This document shows positions 29,020-37,573 of a stretch of 39,091 bases of DNA, piece after piece (position 1 is the stretch's first letter; every line of letters starts with the position of its first letter). The stretch is from Ideonella aquatica. GTDB lineage: Bacteria; Pseudomonadota; Gammaproteobacteria; Burkholderiales; Burkholderiaceae_C. Where the stretch lies: positions 1 to 39,091 of the forward strand of contig NZ_JAGQDE010000032.1 of NCBI RefSeq assembly GCF_018069755.1. Direction: 5' to 3'. The position numbers were made by a program, and so were the translations under genes. A model generated the notes under the pieces. The model had not been told where the DNA came from, ran no database searches, and saw only the letters and a program-made list of their open reading frames with translations.

Positions 29020-30822
29020 TCAGCCGAGCGACTTCAGCAACGCTTCCAGATCCGGGTCCATCGCCGGTTCCTCGGTCGCGGGCTCGGCCGGCGTGTCCAG
29101 GCTGGCCAGCAGGGCGGCCAACTCGTCATCCACCGCGGCGGCCGTCTCCTCAGCGGCCGGCGCCTCGGCGGCCGTTGCCTCGGTGGCCGTGTCGCTGCGG
29201 GGGTCCTCGGGGGCGTCGGCCGGCTCATCGCTGGCCGTCTCCTCGGCGTGCATGGGTGCGCTGACCGACACCGTGCCGCCGCCACGGGCCTCGGGCGTCC
29301 AGTCGGTCTGGACCGGCGCCTTGCTGTGCACCGCACCGCGCGCCACCACCAGGCCCGAGCGGGGTGCCGACTGGGTGGCCAGACCGTCGCCATTGACCGC
29401 GGTGACGCCGGTCAAGCGCACCAGCGGCTGGCCCTTGAAGGCCATCAGGCCGTTGATGCCCACGTCGCGCAGCAGCGTGGCCACGGTGGTGCTGACCAGG
29501 CGCTCGGTGCAGGGCAGGGCGGTGGAGTCGCCGTCGTCGTCCAGGTAGTGGTGGAAGGGCAGGTCATTGATGGTGAGCTGCGCGCCGCGCACGCACAGCA
29601 CGCACAGCGCCAGCAGTGCCGGGTGGCCCCACAGCATGCTGCGCAGGCCGCTCTGGCGTGTGAACTCCTCGTACGCGAAGCTGCTGATCGGCTCGCTCTT
29701 CTTGCCATAGGGGTGGCGCAGCAGGAAGCGCGGACCAAAGAGGCCCAGGAACGAGGCCTGGGGTGACTCGCGCAGGGCCTTCACCGTGTCGCGCACCAGG
29801 CGGTGCGGCGGCTCCTTGCGGTTGCTGAAGGCGGTGGTGTCGATCGCACTGAGGAAGGGCGCGCCAGCCGCCGCGCCCAGCATCGCGGCGCGGCCCAGCA
29901 GCTCCAGCTGCGGCGGCGTGGCCTCAAAGTGGTAGCAGCCCACGATGTAGCTGTAGCCGCCGTCCTCTTCCTGCGAGGGTGTGTCGACCAGCGCCTTGTA
30001 CAGGCCGGACTCGCCCAGGTCGTCGTGGCTGCTCAGGTCGGCCGCGAACTCTTCGGCGCTGACATCGATCAGGTGTACCTGCAGCTGGTGGCTGGTCTCC
30101 AGCCGGCGCAGCAGGAAATCCACGCCGCGCCAGAGCGACTCCATGTTCTGGAAGTCGGGCTGGTGCAGCACGGCAGTCATCGCGTCGCTGAGTGCCGCAT
30201 CCACGGCGGCCAGCAGCTTGGCTTTGTCGGGGCTGTCGGCTGGCGTGATGAAGGGCCCGATGATCCGCCGCAGCAGGCCATCGACCGCGGTGTCGGCCTC
30301 CTGGGCCCGCGAGGCGCGGCCGGTGAGCCGGGCGAAGTCGTCCAGCGTGCCGCCGGCCGACAGCGCTGCGCCCTGCGCACGCGAGTGCCGGCTGACCACC
30401 GAGGCCTTGCGCAGCGCCTCATCGCCCCAGGACTGCACCTCGGCGGCGGCCTTGGCGAAGGTGGCCGGGGTGTTCAGGCGCCGACGCAGGTCGGACAGCG
30501 CCGAGAAGACCTCGACGTTCTGGTAGAGCTCATCGGGGTGGAAGGATTCGGTGTCGGTGATCGGCACCTCGACCGCCGCGCCTTCGGCGCCGATCGGCAG
30601 CGTCAGCGACAGGCCGAGGCGGGCGATGGCGTCCTCCAGCGTGTCGAATTCGACCTTCAGCGGCTTGCGCCGGCCCAGCGTGTCCGAGTCGTCCAGGCGG
30701 CCTGAGAGCGCGCCGCCGCCGAAGTCGCCCAGCAGGGCCACGCGCAGCGGGCGTTTGGCGGCCCAGGTGGGGGGCTGGGTGGTGAGGTGGCCGAAATTCG
30801 GTTGCCAAGTGTCATTGCTCAT
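29020..30822 (-). CDS. TssB-TssC fused T6SS sheath protein with acidic C-terminal tail
   Basis: A single 600-residue protein combines both sheath subunits. Residues about 24-130 are TssB-like (RPLRVALLGDFGGG, KPLKVEFDTLEDAIARL, TESFHPDELYQNVEVFSALSDLRRRL). A linker of about 45 residues leads to a TssC-like part, about 178-480 (LHQPDFQNMESLWRGVDFLLRRLE, HLIDVSAEEFAADL, FLLRHPYG, MLWGHPALLAL, CTERLVSTTVATLLRDVGINGL). An acidic Ala/Glu-rich tail, about 525-600, contains two copies of a helical peptide (DDELAALLASLD and DPDLEALLKSLG). Sheath polymers contract to propel the Hcp/VgrG spike. The gene lies 18 bp after tssM, with AGGAG before its ATG. It could instead be a sheath-like accessory working beside separate TssB and TssC encoded elsewhere. 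Confidence 0.85.
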   Translation of the reverse strand: MSNDTWQPNFGHLTTQPPTWAAKRPLRVALLGDFGGGALSGRLDDSDTLGRRKPLKVEFDTLEDAIARLGLSLTLPIGAEGAAVEVPITDTESFHPDELYQNVEVFSALSDLRRRLNTPATFAKAAAEVQSWGDEALRKASVVSRHSRAQGAALSAGGTLDDFARLTGRASRAQEADTAVDGLLRRIIGPFITPADSPDKAKLLAAVDAALSDAMTAVLHQPDFQNMESLWRGVDFLLRRLETSHQLQVHLIDVSAEEFAADLSSHDDLGESGLYKALVDTPSQEEDGGYSYIVGCYHFEATPPQLELLGRAAMLGAAAGAPFLSAIDTTAFSNRKEPPHRLVRDTVKALRESPQASFLGLFGPRFLLRHPYGKKSEPISSFAYEEFTRQSGLRSMLWGHPALLALCVLCVRGAQLTINDLPFHHYLDDDGDSTALPCTERLVSTTVATLLRDVGINGLMAFKGQPLVRLTGVTAVNGDGLATQSAPRSGLVVARGAVHSKAPVQTDWTPEARGGGTVSVSAPMHAEETASDEPADAPEDPRSDTATEATAAEAPAAEETAAAVDDELAALLASLDTPAEPATEEPAMDPDLEALLKSLG

Positions 30823-30840
30823 TCGGTACCTGCTCCTGGG

Positions 30841-33800
30841 TCACAGCGCATCGGGGCAGCGGAAGCCGCTCATCTCGCGCATCCGCAGCGGATTGATCGC
30901 GCTGCCCGAGATCACTTCCATCCGCACTTTCTTGCCATCCACGGTCATCAGCACCGCAAACTTCTCGGGCTGCGGCGAGGGCTGGATCTCGAACTGGTTG
31001 AACAGTCGGAACAGCGCCCACGGGCCCTCGAACAGCTGCGGCGTGCTGCCGGCGCCGCTGCTGAGCTTGATCTGCGAGGCCACCTTGGTGCTGGGCCAGG
31101 TGATGGTCTGCGCGGCGGTGTTGCCGGCGGCGAACTTGAAGACCTGGCCGTCGATGTCGAGGTCCACTTCCTTCAGGCCCTCGGCCATCTCCACCACGCG
31201 CACGTCCACCTTGAAGCCGGGCTGCTTGCCGCCAGCGCGGAAGAAGGCCTCGCGGATCTTGGACGCACGCTGGAAGTCGGCCAGCGCGGCGCCGCCGGGC
31301 GGGCGGGTGCCGTCGGTCAGTGGCTTGAAGGTCCAGGGCGTGACGCCGGTGTCGACCAGCGTGGCCAGTCGGCGGTTGTAGAAGTCATCCAGCTGGCCGC
31401 CCACGCCGAACATCTGGCCGAAATCATCCGGCAGCACGTCGGACTTGGAGCCCGGCGCGAACGGGAAGCGGCCGGCGATGGTGCGCTGGCACTGCTCGGC
31501 GATCGGCTTGAGCTCGGCGCTCAGGCCCTGGCGCTCGGCGTTGCGGCTTTGTGCGGCACCGGCGCTGCCCAGGGCCTCGAGGATGGACTTGATCGGCTCG
31601 GGCTGCAGGCCGGCCGCGGCCTTGGCGGCGTCGCTGCCACCGCCGCCACCGCCCGCGGGCGGGGCGCTCTTGCTCTTCTGGGCGGCGGACACCGCATTGA
31701 GCTGCACATAGACCTCGTTGAAGAGCTTGCCCACCTCCTCGATCGGCGCGGGCTGGCCCTCCAGCAGACGGTGGATGTGGGCGAAGTGGTCGTCGACCAT
31801 CTGCTCCAGCGGCGCGCCATCGGCCTTGGCCGCGGGATCCGGCGCCTTGCCCACCAGCGCCGCCATGTCCTCCTTGGCCTTGCCGGCCTTGCTGAGCAGG
31901 CCGCCGGCCACGCTGTCGGCGCGGGCCTCCTGCCTGGCCTTGACCACGGCGCCCAGCTGCGTCTCGCGCGTGACGGCGCGGATCCAGGCCATCAGCGGTG
32001 AGTCCGGCGCGGCCAGCACACGGGCCACGGCCACGCTGCGGTCGATGCCGTCCAGGCGCACCAGGCGCACATCGGCCAGGTAGGTATCCCAGACCTTGAT
32101 GTACTCCTGCAGGTAGAGGCGGCGGATCTTGGCGTCCAGCTCATTGCCGGCCAGCATGTTCTTGGCGGCATCCTTGACGCCACCCGGTGCCGACGGCGTG
32201 CCCAGCACCCATTCCTGCTCGGCAGCCAGCGTGGGCGTGACCTTGGCCACGGCCTTGGTGAAGCCCTTGAAGTAGCCGTCCTTGGTGAACAGGCCCGGCA
32301 CGCCCTTGGTGATCGGCTGACCGCTGGCGCGCTCGAAGACCTGGGCCGAGTTGGGGCCGCCCGCGGCAGCGATCGAGATCTCGGGGAAGTCGCTGCCGGC
32401 GCCGGCGCGGCGCAGGCGGCTGAAGATGCGGTACTCCAGCGGGTAGGCCACCAGCATCTCGCGCACATTGGCCACCAGGGTCTTGTCCATCGGCGCGATG
32501 GCCTGCGGCGCGCCCTGTCCCAGCGCATTGGCCAGGTGCACGCCCAGCGCGGCGCGCTTCTCGTCGTTCAGTGTGCCGGCCAGGTTGGCGTCCCAGTCCA
32601 GCGTGACCCAGGCGTGCAGCGACTCGGCGTCGAAGTGCTCGGGCGTGTAGAGCATCACGTAGGCCTTGAGGGCCTCGTAGGCCAGCTCCAGGTTGTCGCG
32701 GTTGGCGGCGCGCAGCCGCTCTTCCAGACGGCGCACCACGCGCGGCAGCAGCGCATGGTCCAGCAGGTGGCGGTAGCCGGTGTCGGCGCCGGCCTGCAGG
32801 TAGCGGCCCTGGTACAGGCCCAGGCCGTTGAGCAGGGGCACCTTGTCGTGCTCGAAGCCGGCCGGCCGCGCGGCCTGGTTCAGCAGGTCCAGCACCGCGG
32901 GCAGGGTGCCGAAGTCGCTGCTGGCGCTGGGCACCACGGTGTCGACCGCGGCCTTCAGCTCCGGCAGCTTGCCCTCGACCTCGGCCACATAGGCCTGGTT
33001 GCGCCACAGGCTGACCACCCAGCCGGCCAGCAGCGCCACCGAGGTGATGCCCAGCACCCCAAAGCCCGCCAGGCGCAGGCGGCGACGGCTGGCGGCGACC
33101 TGCTTGTTCTCGCCGGCCAGGCCCTGCTCGACAAAGATCACGTCCTTCAGCAGGCGCGCCAGGAAGAAGCTCTTGCCGCGCGACGAGGCGATCCCCGCCG
33201 CCTTCTGGTCCACGCCAAAGGTGCGCGCCAGCGTGCCCAGCACGCGGTCGATCGGCGAGCCCTCCTGCGTGCCGCTGGTGAAGTAGACGCCGCGCAGCAG
33301 GGCGCGCTCCTCCAGGCTGCCGCCGCCGTCGAAGACCTGCTCCAGGAAGCCGCCCAGCAGGCCCTTCAAGCCGCCGAACTGCTGCGGGAAGGTGAAGACC
33401 GCAGCGCGCTTCATCAGGTCACGCTCGGCCTGCAGGGCATCGAGCAGGCGGTCGCGCAGGCGCTTTTCCAGGGCCGCGAACTCGGCCGGGAAGGACTGCA
33501 TCGGGTTGTCCAGGCCGCGCGGGTCGTGCGGGAAGCTGAAGCCCCAGACCTGGTCGCGCTCTTCCTTGTTGAACTCGCCGAAGCTCTCGTTGAAGCCGGC
33601 AATCAGGTCGGTCTTGGTGACCATCACATAGACCGGCGGGCGGATGCCCAGGCGCTGGTGCAGCTCCTGCAGCCGGGTGCGCAGGCGCGCGGCGTGGTCC
33701 TTGCGGTCGGCCGGGCTTTGCTGCAGCAGGTCCTGCACGTTGACGGTGAGGATCACACCATTGATCGGCCGGCGCGGGCGCGACTTCTTCAGCAGCGCCA

Positions 33801-34416
33801 GGAAGTTCTCCCAGGCCGAGGCGTCGACCTTCTCGTCGGACTTCTGCAGCGTGTAGCGGCCGGCGGTGTCGATCAGCACCGCCTCGTCGGTGAACCACCA
33901 GTCGCAGTTGCGGGTACCGCCGACGCCCTTGATGGCGCCCTGGCCCATCTTGCCGGCCAGCGGAAAGGTCAGGCCGGCGTTGAGCAGCGCGGTGGTCTTG
34001 CCCGAGCCGGGGGCGCCGATGAAGATGTACCAGGGGCGGTCATACAGGTAGCCGCCGCGGTTCAGGAAGGAGCGCTTGCCGCTTTGCCGGGCGCTGTCCT
34101 CCAGCGTGGCCAGGGCTTCGGTGAAGCGCTTGTCGAGCTGCTCGGCCTCGCGGTCGCTGGCCGACGGGCCGCCCTGCAAGCCGCGCACCATGGCCGTGCT
34201 GTTGCGCCGGCGGCGCCAGGCGCGCAGGCCCATGATCAGGCCGATGAACAGCGCCAGCCCGGCGATCGCCCACAGGCGTGCGCCAGTGCCGTCCAGCGGG
34301 TGCTCGTCGTTCCAGGACAGGACCGGGCCTACCCACCACACCAGCGCGGCCAGGGCCAGGAAGCCGTAGAGCACCAGCAGCAGCGGGTGCAGGAGGATCT
34401 GCAGAACTTTTTTCAT
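30841..34416 (-). CDS. tssM: T6SS membrane complex protein TssM (IcmF)
   Basis: Inner-membrane core of the T6SS trans-envelope complex, partner of TssL and normally TssJ. The 1191-residue product has two N-terminal membrane helices (about 8-30 and 48-65), a cytoplasmic NTPase-like domain with Walker A G134-A-P-G-S-G-K140-T141 and DTAGRYT, a third helix around 450-472 (LAGFGVLGITSVALLAGWVV), and a large periplasmic part with the usual C-terminal beta domain. Walker A is intact, which is not true of all TssM. The ribosome binding site is weak; it lies 31 bp after tssL and 18 bp before the sheath gene. The periplasmic region carries a Gly/Ser/Pro-rich loop (PPAGGGGGGSDAA). Confidence 0.96.
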   Translation of the reverse strand: MKKVLQILLHPLLLVLYGFLALAALVWWVGPVLSWNDEHPLDGTGARLWAIAGLALFIGLIMGLRAWRRRRNSTAMVRGLQGGPSASDREAEQLDKRFTEALATLEDSARQSGKRSFLNRGGYLYDRPWYIFIGAPGSGKTTALLNAGLTFPLAGKMGQGAIKGVGGTRNCDWWFTDEAVLIDTAGRYTLQKSDEKVDASAWENFLALLKKSRPRRPINGVILTVNVQDLLQQSPADRKDHAARLRTRLQELHQRLGIRPPVYVMVTKTDLIAGFNESFGEFNKEERDQVWGFSFPHDPRGLDNPMQSFPAEFAALEKRLRDRLLDALQAERDLMKRAAVFTFPQQFGGLKGLLGGFLEQVFDGGGSLEERALLRGVYFTSGTQEGSPIDRVLGTLARTFGVDQKAAGIASSRGKSFFLARLLKDVIFVEQGLAGENKQVAASRRRLRLAGFGVLGITSVALLAGWVVSLWRNQAYVAEVEGKLPELKAAVDTVVPSASSDFGTLPAVLDLLNQAARPAGFEHDKVPLLNGLGLYQGRYLQAGADTGYRHLLDHALLPRVVRRLEERLRAANRDNLELAYEALKAYVMLYTPEHFDAESLHAWVTLDWDANLAGTLNDEKRAALGVHLANALGQGAPQAIAPMDKTLVANVREMLVAYPLEYRIFSRLRRAGAGSDFPEISIAAAGGPNSAQVFERASGQPITKGVPGLFTKDGYFKGFTKAVAKVTPTLAAEQEWVLGTPSAPGGVKDAAKNMLAGNELDAKIRRLYLQEYIKVWDTYLADVRLVRLDGIDRSVAVARVLAAPDSPLMAWIRAVTRETQLGAVVKARQEARADSVAGGLLSKAGKAKEDMAALVGKAPDPAAKADGAPLEQMVDDHFAHIHRLLEGQPAPIEEVGKLFNEVYVQLNAVSAAQKSKSAPPAGGGGGGSDAAKAAAGLQPEPIKSILEALGSAGAAQSRNAERQGLSAELKPIAEQCQRTIAGRFPFAPGSKSDVLPDDFGQMFGVGGQLDDFYNRRLATLVDTGVTPWTFKPLTDGTRPPGGAALADFQRASKIREAFFRAGGKQPGFKVDVRVVEMAEGLKEVDLDIDGQVFKFAAGNTAAQTITWPSTKVASQIKLSSGAGSTPQLFEGPWALFRLFNQFEIQPSPQPEKFAVLMTVDGKKVRMEVISGSAINPLRMREMSGFRCPDAL

Positions 34417-34447
34417 GCGCTTGTCTTCGACGTGCGTTCCGGGGCGC

Positions 34448-35785
34448 TCACGAGGCGTTCTGGGCCACGAACAGGGTCACCACCACGCGGCGGTTGCGCG
34501 CGCGGCCGGCGGGCGAGCCGTTGTCGGCCACCGGCTCGGCATCGGCACGGCCCTCGGCCTTCAGGCGGGCCAGCGGCACGCTCTGGCCCAGGTCCTGGCG
34601 CACCGCCTCGGCGCGGTCTTGCGACAGGTGCCAGTTCGACGGGTAGCGCAGCGTGCGGATCGGCTGGTTGTCGGTGTGGCCGGTGATCAGCACCTGGCCC
34701 GGGGTCTCGGACAGGGCCTTGGCGATGCGGCCCAGCAGCGGGCGCACGCTGTCGGAGATCTGCGCGCTGCCGGGCTCGAAGAAGCCGTCGCCGCGGATCG
34801 TCACCACCGAGCGGTCGGCCAGGTCCTGCACGCTGACCAGGCCGGCGTCGATCTCGGCCTTCAGGAAGGTGGCCAGGCGCGGCTTGGGTGCCGGCGGCGG
34901 CGGCGGCGGTGCCTGGATGGTGGCGGCCTTGACGTCCAGCGCCGCCAGTGCGCTGAACACCGGGTCGGCCTTGTCGGCCAGGCGCAGGCGCAGGCCCAGG
35001 AAGACCATGGCCAGCACCAGCGCGGTGACCGAGGCGATGACCCACATCGGCAGACCGTCGGTCAGGCGCTCGCCCTCGGTGGGCACGCCCTGCCAGCGCG
35101 GCGACAGCGTGCGCTCCTGCGCGGGCTTGCCCTGGCGCAGCATCTGGGCCAGGCGGTCGCGCACGCTGTCGAGCTGGGCGCGGCCGTTGTCAAGCACGCG
35201 GTAGCGGCCCTCGAAGCCGAAGCTCAGCACCACGTACAACAGCTCCAGCAGGTTGCGGTTGGCATCCACCTTCTCGGCCAGCTTGGACATCAGCTGGAAG
35301 ACCTTTTCGCCACCCCAGGTCTCGTTGTGGAACTGCACCAGCAGGCTTTGCGCCGACCACACGCCCGAGCCGCCCCAGGGCGTGCTGGCGGCCATCTCAT
35401 CGAGCAGGGTGCACAGGATGTAGCGCGCAGCGATGACCTGCTCGTTGGGCAGGCCCTGGGCGCGGGCCTGGGTCTCGAACTTGCGGATGCCGTCGGCCAG
35501 CGATTCCTTCAGCCCCGCCGGGTTGGGGTGGCGTGCGGTGGTGCGCACGCGCGGCGCGGCGGCCAGCAGCGGCACGGCCGCGGCCACCAGCGGGTTCAGG
35601 CTGGCGGTCATCAGCGCGTCCATCGCCATCGGCGCGTCGCGGCCGCCAGCGGCGGTGGTGGCGGCGGCTGGGGCCGGCGCGGCCGGGTCAGCGGGCGTGC
35701 CCGGTCGGGCGCCACGCCCGGCGGCGGGCTTGATCACCGTGCGGTCGGAGCCGAAGGCGGCAAACGGATCGTCCTGGTCGCTCAT
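34448..35785 (-). CDS. tssL: T6SS protein TssL (DotU) with OmpA peptidoglycan-binding domain
   Basis: Inner-membrane partner of TssM. The 445-residue product starts with a disordered segment bearing DRTVIKP (residues 14-20, Thr16), then the cytoplasmic DotU domain (about 60-225, with ILCTLLDEMAASTPWG and WGGEKVFQLMSKL), a single membrane helix at about 245-267, a Pro-rich spacer, and a C-terminal OmpA domain (about 320-440, with ITGHTDNQPI and ARNRRVVVT) that anchors the complex to peptidoglycan. In Agrobacterium a TssL threonine (Thr14) is phosphorylated by PpkA and bound by Fha, and Thr16 here is placed to do the same. It lies between tssK and tssM. Confidence 0.95.
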   Translation of the reverse strand: MSDQDDPFAAFGSDRTVIKPAAGRGARPGTPADPAAPAPAAATTAAGGRDAPMAMDALMTASLNPLVAAAVPLLAAAPRVRTTARHPNPAGLKESLADGIRKFETQARAQGLPNEQVIAARYILCTLLDEMAASTPWGGSGVWSAQSLLVQFHNETWGGEKVFQLMSKLAEKVDANRNLLELLYVVLSFGFEGRYRVLDNGRAQLDSVRDRLAQMLRQGKPAQERTLSPRWQGVPTEGERLTDGLPMWVIASVTALVLAMVFLGLRLRLADKADPVFSALAALDVKAATIQAPPPPPPAPKPRLATFLKAEIDAGLVSVQDLADRSVVTIRGDGFFEPGSAQISDSVRPLLGRIAKALSETPGQVLITGHTDNQPIRTLRYPSNWHLSQDRAEAVRQDLGQSVPLARLKAEGRADAEPVADNGSPAGRARNRRVVVTLFVAQNAS

Positions 35786-35823
35786 GGTGTTGTCTCGCGT
35801 CGGCGTGGCGGGGGATCAGCGGC

Positions 35824-37161
35824 TCAGCCGCGCACCGCCCAGAATTCGAGTTCGAGGCCGGGGAACTCGCCCGCGATGTGCAGGGCCAGTCCACCGGAGG
35901 ATTCCAGCTGCTTCCACAGCTCGTTGCCGCGGGTCTCCAGCTCGAAGTAGTTGAAGCCGGCGTGGTAGGGGATCTGGCGCGGCGCCACTGGCATCGGCCG
36001 CAGTGTCACGCCGGGCAGCTGCAGGTTGACCAGGTCGCGGATGCGCTCGACCGGGCCGATCTTGACCTGCGTGGGGAAGCGCGCGCGCAGCGCATCGCCG
36101 GGCAACTGGGCGCCCACGGCCAGCACGAACTGCGCGCTGCGCTGCAGCTCAATGTCGGCAATGATGGCCACCCGCACGCCATAGGCGCGCTCCTGCAGCT
36201 CGATCGAGATGGCGTTCTGCTCCAGCACCATCGACAGCGACTGGCGCAGTGCGTCCATCAGCGGCTTGAAGCAGCGCTGCGGGTCGTCGTGCAGGTAGGC
36301 TGGCAGCGGCGGCGGGCGGCGGCGCTCGCCAAAGGTGGACAGATCACCGGCCAGCGAGCAGGCGCTGAAGTACAGCTCGCGCGGGTGCAGCACCGAGCAT
36401 TGGCGCATCTGCGCCAGCAGCGGCTCGTGGCGGTTCACGGCCTCGAGCAGCAGGAAGTCGGCGATCTCGCCGACGCCCGCGCGGCCGGGCTGGGCCAGGC
36501 GCGCGGCCAGCGCCTCGCCGCGTTGGTGCAGGAGGCCGTGCAGCTCGCGCAGGTACCCGGCCAGCAGGTCGTTGCCGCCGGCGTTCAGCGTCGGCGGGAT
36601 GAACTGGGTATCGAGGATGACCTTGTTGTCGGCGCGCCGCTCGACGATGCGGCACAGGCCCAGCGTGGCGTGGCCTTCGGCGGCGTCGCGGGCCAGCATC
36701 AGGCGCAGATTGACGCGGCCGATCTGCAGCGGCGCGGTGCGCTCGCCGGTGGCATTGCTGTCGCCCACATCGACCTCGGTGGCCAGGAAGCGTGGCGGCA
36801 TGGTCGAGGTTTCGCCCTCGGCGTCGGTCTCGGCCACGCCGGGGCGGGGCAGGGTGAGCGCCAGCACCACCAGTTCGTCGCGCGCATCGGCGGGTACGTC
36901 CAGCGCGGCCGGGGCGGCGTCCTGGCCGGGGATTTCGAAGGCCTGACCGTCGGGCATCAGGCCCACCGCGGCGTTGATCGCGATCTTGCCCAGGTTCAGC
37001 GCTGCGTGGTCCAGCTGCAGCGACACGAAGCCCCAGCTGTAGGCCAGCAGGGCGCTCTGGCGCGCATGGTCCTGGGCCGAAAGGTAGCGGTCGTGCTGCT
37101 GGAAATGCTGCGGCTGGAGGAACATGCCCTCGGCCCAGATCACTTTGTTTTGCCAGGTCAT
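35824..37161 (-). CDS. tssK: T6SS baseplate protein TssK
   Basis: Baseplate subunit linking the T6SS baseplate to the TssL/TssM membrane complex. The 445-residue length is typical, and the start MTWQNKVIWAEGMFLQPQHFQQHDRYL is diagnostic for the family. Later conserved stretches include ELYFSACSLAGDL and a C-terminal NYFELETRGNELWKQLESSGGLALHIAGEFPGLELEFWAVRG. It precedes tssL with 38 bp between. TssJ, often the neighbour of TssK, is missing here. Confidence 0.96.
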   Translation of the reverse strand: MTWQNKVIWAEGMFLQPQHFQQHDRYLSAQDHARQSALLAYSWGFVSLQLDHAALNLGKIAINAAVGLMPDGQAFEIPGQDAAPAALDVPADARDELVVLALTLPRPGVAETDAEGETSTMPPRFLATEVDVGDSNATGERTAPLQIGRVNLRLMLARDAAEGHATLGLCRIVERRADNKVILDTQFIPPTLNAGGNDLLAGYLRELHGLLHQRGEALAARLAQPGRAGVGEIADFLLLEAVNRHEPLLAQMRQCSVLHPRELYFSACSLAGDLSTFGERRRPPPLPAYLHDDPQRCFKPLMDALRQSLSMVLEQNAISIELQERAYGVRVAIIADIELQRSAQFVLAVGAQLPGDALRARFPTQVKIGPVERIRDLVNLQLPGVTLRPMPVAPRQIPYHAGFNYFELETRGNELWKQLESSGGLALHIAGEFPGLELEFWAVRG

Positions 37162-37174
37162 GGATGCGTTGTGT

Positions 37175-37561
37175 TCAGGGAATGTCGTGGGTGAACTGGC
37201 CCGGCGTGCTGAAGGTGATCACGCCGCCCCACATGCAGTTCAGGGTGCAGGTGTTGTCGATCGCCGGGATGTTGCCCAGCAGCACGGTGGGCACGCCGGG
37301 CGTCCAGGGCGCCGGGAACACCGGCACGCAGGGCATGGGGGTGAGCACGCCCATGGCCGCCGAGGTGGCCGACGCGACCGTGGGGTTGGACAGGGACGTG
37401 CACATCCCGAACGGCGGGATGTTCATGAAGGGCACGTTGTCGGTGATGACGCCGCAGACCAGGTTGCTGCTCATCACCATGCGCGGCGTGGCATTGAAGG
37501 TGGAAGGCGCCAGCCCGAAGGGGCAGGTCATCATCGCGCTGGTGGTCACTTGCTGAGGCAT
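37175..37561 (-). CDS. PAAR-like DUF4280 protein
   Basis: The 128-residue Cys/Pro/Gly-rich protein contains the DUF4280 pattern: TCPFGLAPSTFNATP, ITDNVPFMNIPPFGMCTSLSNPTVASATSAAMGVLTPMPC, then LGNIPAIDNTCTLNCMWGGVITFSTPGQ. Such proteins are thought to form the sharpened spike tip of T6SS or related contractile injection machines, in place of canonical PAAR, and to carry effectors. AGGAG precedes the ATG. It lies 12 bp after the PP2C gene and 13 bp before tssK, inside the core operon, so it is probably the structural tip and not part of an effector module. The family call is from memory of the consensus. Confidence 0.88.
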   Translation of the reverse strand: MPQQVTTSAMMTCPFGLAPSTFNATPRMVMSSNLVCGVITDNVPFMNIPPFGMCTSLSNPTVASATSAAMGVLTPMPCVPVFPAPWTPGVPTVLLGNIPAIDNTCTLNCMWGGVITFSTPGQFTHDIP

Positions 37562-37573
37562 CTGGGGGCTCCT

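Noticed and set aside
32536-34686. A 716-codon plus-strand open frame opposite tssM
   Set aside because: It is antisense to a certain TssM gene; its Gln/Ala/Val/Arg-rich translation matches no family.
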